Positions 8,512 to 13,636 of a stretch of DNA of 13,636 bases are shown piece after piece. The position numbers and the translations under genes are program-made. Origin of the DNA: Actinomycetota bacterium (lineage in GTDB: Bacteria; Actinomycetota; Acidimicrobiia; Acidimicrobiales; Ilumatobacteraceae). The notes beneath the pieces were generated by a model, which saw only the letters and a list, made by a program, of their open reading frames with translations, searched no databases and had not been told where the DNA came from. The stretch spans positions 1 through 13,636 of the forward strand of contig VERK01000034.1 of assembly GCA_018882725.1 (NCBI GenBank). The letters run 5' to 3'. The stretch's first letter is position 1. The number at the start of each line of letters is the position of its first letter.

Positions 8512-8997
8512 GTGGTGTCGACCCCCTCTCCCACTCTTTCCTTCGATCCCGTGGGCGCCGAGCCCCGGCCTCTGGCCGAGTGGCTCACCACCTTCCACAT
8601 GGCCTCGGTCGTCCTCGACCCCTACACCAACGAGAGCTCCTGGATCCTCGAAACCGCCGCCCGCATCCTGCGCGGCTTCGCCGGCGCCGCGGTGCGCGTG
8701 AACTTCATCGTCACCGCATCAGAGGACGACGCCCAGGCCTTCCTCGGACCGCTCGCCAAAGAGTTCCTGGTGTTCTCCGATCCCGACCGCTCGGTCGTCA
8801 AGGGTCTCGGCCTCACGTCGTTGCCCGCGTTCGTCTTCTTGCAGTCCGACGGCACCGTGCCCGCGGCCGCCGAGGGTTGGGACGCGTTGGCCTGGCGCAA
8901 CGTCGCCAAGAAGATCGCTCACGTCACCTCGTGGTCGGTCCCGGCCATCCCGGCTCCGGGCGATCCGGTCTCGTTCCACGGCACTCCTGCCGCCTGA
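8512..8997 (+). CDS. Thioredoxin-fold protein without a redox CxxC
   Basis: A protein of about 161 residues that looks like a thioredoxin-fold domain. It has an N-terminal helix and strand, a helix beginning ESSWILETAARIL (41-53), a strand VRVNFIV (61-67), then LTSLPAFVFLQSDG (101-114), which matches the cis-Pro loop and following strand of thioredoxins. The ends are DPVSFHGTPAA. There is no cysteine at all, so it cannot do thiol-disulfide exchange; the usual CxxC position falls near NESS (40-43). No signal peptide or membrane segment is seen, so it should be cytoplasmic. The GTG at 8512 is chosen because of the TACCGT hexamer 7 bases upstream; GTG 8515 or ATG 8473 are alternatives. Its stop (8995-8997) is in the same frame as the following helicase. 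The specific function is unknown. Confidence 0.75.
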   Translation: MVSTPSPTLSFDPVGAEPRPLAEWLTTFHMASVVLDPYTNESSWILETAARILRGFAGAAVRVNFIVTASEDDAQAFLGPLAKEFLVFSDPDRSVVKGLGLTSLPAFVFLQSDGTVPAAAEGWDALAWRNVAKKIAHVTSWSVPAIPAPGDPVSFHGTPAA

Positions 8998-9015
8998 TCC
9001 GATCACCGCGCAGTC

Positions 9016-11529
9016 ATCGTTTCGCTTCCGCCGACCGATCTTCCCGTCGAAGGAATCGTCGCCGAACTCCGTGACGCGCTGAACGCTCACTCGGCCGCTG
9101 TACTGGTCGCACCACCGGGTGCCGGCAAGACCACGCTCGTTCCGCTTCGTCTTCTCGACGAAACGTGGCTCGACGGTCGCACGATCGTCATGCTCGAACC
9201 TCGACGACTGGCCGCCCGCGCCGCCGCGCGTCGACTCTCCGCACTCGTGAACGACGAACCAGGTGGACTCGTCGGCTACCAGACGCGCGACGAACGACGC
9301 ATCGGCAAGAACACACGCATCCAGGTGGTCACCGAAGGCATCCTCACGCGACGGCTGCAATCCGATCCCGAACTTCCCGGGGTCGGACTCGTGATCTTCG
9401 ACGAAGTGCACGAGCGCAATCTGCCCACCGATCTCGGACTCGCCCTCGTCCTCGACACGCAACGCAACCTTCGACCCGATCTGAAACTGCTCGCGATGTC
9501 GGCCACCGCCGATGCCGACAAGTTCGCCCGACTTCTTGGCGCCGACACCCACATCATCACGAGCGAAGGACGCCAGTTCCCCGTGGACATTCGGTGGGCT
9601 CCGCCGGGCAAACAGCAGCGACTCGACGACGCCGTGAGTCACACCGTGCAACGCGCCCTGCGCGAATGCGACGGGGACGTGTTGGTGTTCCTGCCCGGTA
9701 TCGGCGAGATCACTCGTGTACAGCAGATGCTCGAGTCGAACCTCGCGCAATCCTCCGCTCACGTCGACGTGTATCCGCTCGCGGGTGCATTGTCGCTCGC
9801 CGATCAAGATCGCGCTCTCGCACCGTCGCCGGCCGGCCGCCGACGAGTGGTGCTGTCGACCGACATCGCCGAAACGAGCCTCACCGTCGACGGTGTGAGT
9901 GTGGTGGTCGACGCCGGCGAGGCCCGCGTGCCGCGCTACGACCCACGCACCGGCATGACACGACTCACCACCATCCCCACGTCACGCGCGTCGGCCGATC
10001 AACGGGCTGGTCGCGCCGGACGACTCGGCCCCGGTGTGGCGTACCGCTGTTGGAGCAAACTCGAACACGGAACCCGACGCGCACAGTTGGCGGCCGAGAT
10101 CACGCAAGTCGATCTGTGCGGATTCGTTCTCGAAACACTCGCGTGGGGAACACCACTCGACGAACTGTCGTTCATCGACGCGCCACCGACCGCCACGTTG
10201 CAACAAGCGCGCGAACTGCTCACCATGCTCGGCGCGCTCGACTCCGGCGGTCGACTCACCGACGGTGGACGACGACTCATCGACATCCCGGTGCATCCGC
10301 GTCTCGCCCACATGATCGCCGAATCGTCCCGGGACGACCGGGCACTCGCCTGCGCCATCGCCGCTCTGCTCGACGATCGCGACGTGATGCGTGGTCGACC
10401 CGACGACGTGCCGATCGACATCGCACTCCGACTGCAGATCGCCTGCGGCGACGTGAGCGACGATCGCGCCGATCGGCGGGCGATCGCTCGTTGGCGAGAT
10501 CGGGCCGATGATCTGGCCCGGCGCACCAACACCGCTCTCGACTGGTCGAGCATCGAACACGATCGTGCTGGCGCCGTTCTCCTCCTTGCCTATCCCGATC
10601 GACTCGCCGTGCGCCGGCAACCCGGACAGTTCCAGATGCGAAACGGATCGGCAGCGTGGTGCCGACCGACCGACTCCATGGCGACCGAACCATTCGTGGT
10701 CACCGCCGATCTCGACGGCGATCGAAAGAACGCGCGCATCCGCTTGGCCGCGGCAGTCGACGAAGCAACTATCGAGCAGGTGCTCGCCAACGACGTGGTC
10801 GTCGAAGCGGTGATCGTGTTCGACAAGGAGCGCCGCGACATCGTCGAACGAACCACTCGCCGCCTCGACCGCATGCGCCTCACCGATGAGACTCGCCGTC
10901 CGGCTCCGGGCGAGAAGGCCGTCGCTGCCCTGATCGAACACGTCGTGAGCACGCGACTGGCCGCCCTGCCTTGGAGCACCGGTACCCAAGAGCTCCGCAG
11001 TCGTGTCGCTTTCTTGCATCGTGAAGTAGGTGAGCCGTGGCCCGACTGGAGTGACAAGGCACTTGTGGCGAAGGTCAACGAGTGGCTCGCCCCGTATCTC
11101 GCCGGCATGACATCGGTGAGCGAACTCGCATCACTCGATCTCGCCATGCTCTTGCGCTCGCAACTCCCGTGGCCCGAAGGTTCGCGTCTCGACGAGTTCG
11201 CACCCGCGCACATCGAACTCGCCTCGGGTCGCAGTATCCGCATCGACTACACGTCAGGCGTCGCCGAAGGAACCGCACCAGTGATTCCCGTACGCGTCCA
11301 AGATCTGTTCGGCACGAAAGAACACCCGTCCATCGGTGGCGGACGCGTGAAACTCGTGCTCCAACTGCTGTCCCCGGCCGATCGGCCGATTCAGATCACG
11401 TCCGATCTACCCGGCTTCTGGGCCGGCTCATGGGCCGAGGTCCGCAAGGACATGGCCGGTCGCTACCCCAAACACAATTGGCCCGTCGATCCCGCCAACG
11501 CCGATCCGAAGCGAATGAAAGACCGATGA
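9016..11529 (+). CDS. hrpB: ATP-dependent RNA helicase HrpB (DEAH-box), apparent non-canonical start
   Basis: About 837 residues counted from ATC 9016, the usual HrpB length. Motifs in order: Walker A APPGAGKTT (32-40), PRR (62-64), DEVH box (129-132, in FDEVHERN; the family mostly has DEFH), SAT (162-164), STDIAETSLT (281-290) and motif VI QRAGRAGR (329-336). The HrpB-specific C-terminus is present, with FWAGSWAEVRKDMAGRYPKHNW near the end. HrpB proteins are DExH helicases; some are linked to mRNA handling, but the cellular role is poorly defined in most bacteria. Oddity: from the preceding in-frame stop (8995-8997) to the Walker A there is no ATG, GTG or TTG. The first ATG in frame (9190) would remove Walker A. 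The homologous N-terminus begins about LPPTDLPVEGIV, so ATC 9016 is the best-placed start, either a rare codon or a sequence error. The ATP-motif assignment is secure. Confidence 0.9.
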   Translation: MVSLPPTDLPVEGIVAELRDALNAHSAAVLVAPPGAGKTTLVPLRLLDETWLDGRTIVMLEPRRLAARAAARRLSALVNDEPGGLVGYQTRDERRIGKNTRIQVVTEGILTRRLQSDPELPGVGLVIFDEVHERNLPTDLGLALVLDTQRNLRPDLKLLAMSATADADKFARLLGADTHIITSEGRQFPVDIRWAPPGKQQRLDDAVSHTVQRALRECDGDVLVFLPGIGEITRVQQMLESNLAQSSAHVDVYPLAGALSLADQDRALAPSPAGRRRVVLSTDIAETSLTVDGVSVVVDAGEARVPRYDPRTGMTRLTTIPTSRASADQRAGRAGRLGPGVAYRCWSKLEHGTRRAQLAAEITQVDLCGFVLETLAWGTPLDELSFIDAPPTATLQQARELLTMLGALDSGGRLTDGGRRLIDIPVHPRLAHMIAESSRDDRALACAIAALLDDRDVMRGRPDDVPIDIALRLQIACGDVSDDRADRRAIARWRDRADDLARRTNTALDWSSIEHDRAGAVLLLAYPDRLAVRRQPGQFQMRNGSAAWCRPTDSMATEPFVVTADLDGDRKNARIRLAAAVDEATIEQVLANDVVVEAVIVFDKERRDIVERTTRRLDRMRLTDETRRPAPGEKAVAALIEHVVSTRLAALPWSTGTQELRSRVAFLHREVGEPWPDWSDKALVAKVNEWLAPYLAGMTSVSELASLDLAMLLRSQLPWPEGSRLDEFAPAHIELASGRSIRIDYTSGVAEGTAPVIPVRVQDLFGTKEHPSIGGGRVKLVLQLLSPADRPIQITSDLPGFWAGSWAEVRKDMAGRYPKHNWPVDPANADPKRMKDR

Positions 11530-12281
11530 TCGGTGCTGTCGAAATCGCCGGACTCTCGTTGCCGATGGTTCTGCTCTGCACATTGTTGGCCCTGATCGGT
11601 TCGAGCATCCAAGGATCGCTCGGCTTCGGGCTCGGCATGCTCACATCGCCGATCTTCGCCATGATCGACCACTCGTTCGTCCCGGTCGCGATGATGGTCG
11701 CCGTTCTGCCACTCACCTTCGGCGTCGCCATTCGCGATCGCAAGCACATCGACACCAAAGGATTCACCTGGGCGATCGTCGGACGCTTCCCCGGAGTCGT
11801 CATCGGACTCGTGGCGCTGCGCGCGATGGACGGCAACGCCCTCGCGTACGCGGTGTCGGCATCGGTGATGCTCGCGGTCGTCATTTCAGTCGTCACGTCG
11901 CGCCGCGGCCAGGTGATCACCACCACTCCGGCCACCATGACCACCGCCGGATTCGCCAGCGGCTTCATGGGTACGGTCACGTCCATCGGCGGTCCTCCGA
12001 TGGCTCTCGTCTACAGCGACGGCGAACCGCGCACCATGCGCGCCACGATCGCTGCCTTCTTCAGTATCGGGGCCACGATCACGGTCATCGGTTTCGTACT
12101 GTCGGGCGAGATCGGCCGACACGAACTCGCTCTCACCGCGGTGATCCTGCCGGGTGTGGTGGGTGGGCTTCCGATGTCGGCGCTTCTCGGCAATCGACTC
12201 TCGCCCGCCGTGATGCGCCCGCTGATTCTCGTGATGTGCGCCTTGTCGGCCACGTTGCTGTTCCTGCAGACCGCTCTCTGA
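11526..12281 (+). CDS. TauE/SafE family membrane permease
   Basis: A 251-residue integral membrane protein of the TauE/SafE (DUF81) family, putative exporters or importers of sulfonates, sulfite or organic anions. About eight hydrophobic spans are seen, beginning with LPMVLLCTLLALIGSSIQGSLGFGLGML (12-39). The family hallmark of a glycine-rich half repeated in the second half appears as GFASGFMGTVTSIGGPPMALVY (about 137-158). The ATG (11526-11528) overlaps the helicase stop (11527-11529) as ATGA, so it is probably translated by coupling from the helicase message; no strong ribosome-binding site is seen. The gene ends 37 bases before the fumarase start. The substrate cannot be predicted. Members with few substrate clues are common, and pairing with a helicase gives no hint. 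Confidence 0.85.
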   Translation: MIGAVEIAGLSLPMVLLCTLLALIGSSIQGSLGFGLGMLTSPIFAMIDHSFVPVAMMVAVLPLTFGVAIRDRKHIDTKGFTWAIVGRFPGVVIGLVALRAMDGNALAYAVSASVMLAVVISVVTSRRGQVITTTPATMTTAGFASGFMGTVTSIGGPPMALVYSDGEPRTMRATIAAFFSIGATITVIGFVLSGEIGRHELALTAVILPGVVGGLPMSALLGNRLSPAVMRPLILVMCALSATLLFLQTAL

Positions 12282-12306
12282 GCGGGCAGCCACGAGCAGC
12301 GCGACC

Positions 12307-12312
12307 TAGCGT
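12307..12312 (+). promoter_or_regulatory. -10 hexamer TAGCGT for a leaderless fumarase transcript
   Basis: TAGCGT fits TANNNT and ends 6 bases before the fumarase ATG (12319). No ribosome-binding site lies in the 37-bp gap, so transcription probably starts at or near the A of ATG. A clear -35 box is not seen. Confidence 0.55.
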
Positions 12313-12318
12313 GTCGCC

Positions 12319-13636
<1,318 letters not shown>

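Noticed and set aside
8512..11529. Selenocysteine or programmed readthrough at TGA 8995-8997 giving one fused protein
   Set aside because: The upstream protein has a natural-looking C-terminus, no selenocysteine element is evident, and HrpB homologues start near 9016. It is kept only as a remote alternative in the start-codon finding.

Overview
The window looks like chromosomal DNA of a high-GC actinobacterium. An Acidimicrobiia-type organism (Ilumatobacter-like) is my best guess. The grounds are the GC-rich third codon positions, an apparent F420/FMN luciferase-like oxidoreductase, and at least two genes whose start codon sits 6-7 bases after a TANNNT hexamer, as in leaderless actinobacterial transcripts. 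The lineage is inferred from gene content and style, not from a marker gene.

Left part (1-6815, all minus strand): one tightly packed operon for reductive pyrimidine (uracil/thymine) degradation and uptake. In transcription order it encodes an N-carbamoyl-beta-alanine amidohydrolase (5970-6815), a dihydropyrimidinase (4470-5918), a CoA-acylating (methyl)malonate-semialdehyde dehydrogenase (2950-4434), a luciferase-like F420/FMN oxidoreductase (1918-2946), an ABC permease (1004-1912), an ABC ATPase (207-1007) and a second permease cut by the window edge (1-210). The last three overlap by 4 bases each. Dihydropyrimidine would be opened and decarbamoylated to beta-alanine or beta-aminoisobutyrate. 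After a transamination not encoded here, the semialdehyde would become acetyl-CoA or propionyl-CoA. The ring-reducing enzyme, the transaminase and the solute-binding protein are not in the window.

Middle (6816-8319): a divergent, plus-strand MocR-type regulator (winged helix fused to a PLP aminotransferase fold). It shares a 124-bp control region with the operon. That region holds a TGGCACA/TGTGCCA inverted repeat over the likely promoters. The regulator probably controls the operon in response to an amino compound of the pathway.

8320-8511: a gene-free stretch dominated by a 106-bp element with 31-bp perfect inverted arms. Each arm contains the same 16-bp palindrome.

Right part (8512-13636, all plus strand): a cysteine-free thioredoxin-fold protein, an HrpB-type DEAH-box helicase with no ATG, GTG or TTG start before its Walker A motif, a TauE/SafE-type membrane permease overlapping the helicase by 4 bases, and the first 439 residues of a class I [4Fe-4S] fumarate hydratase. 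These look like housekeeping genes unrelated to the pyrimidine operon. I saw no tRNA, rRNA, CRISPR array, transposase or prophage gene.
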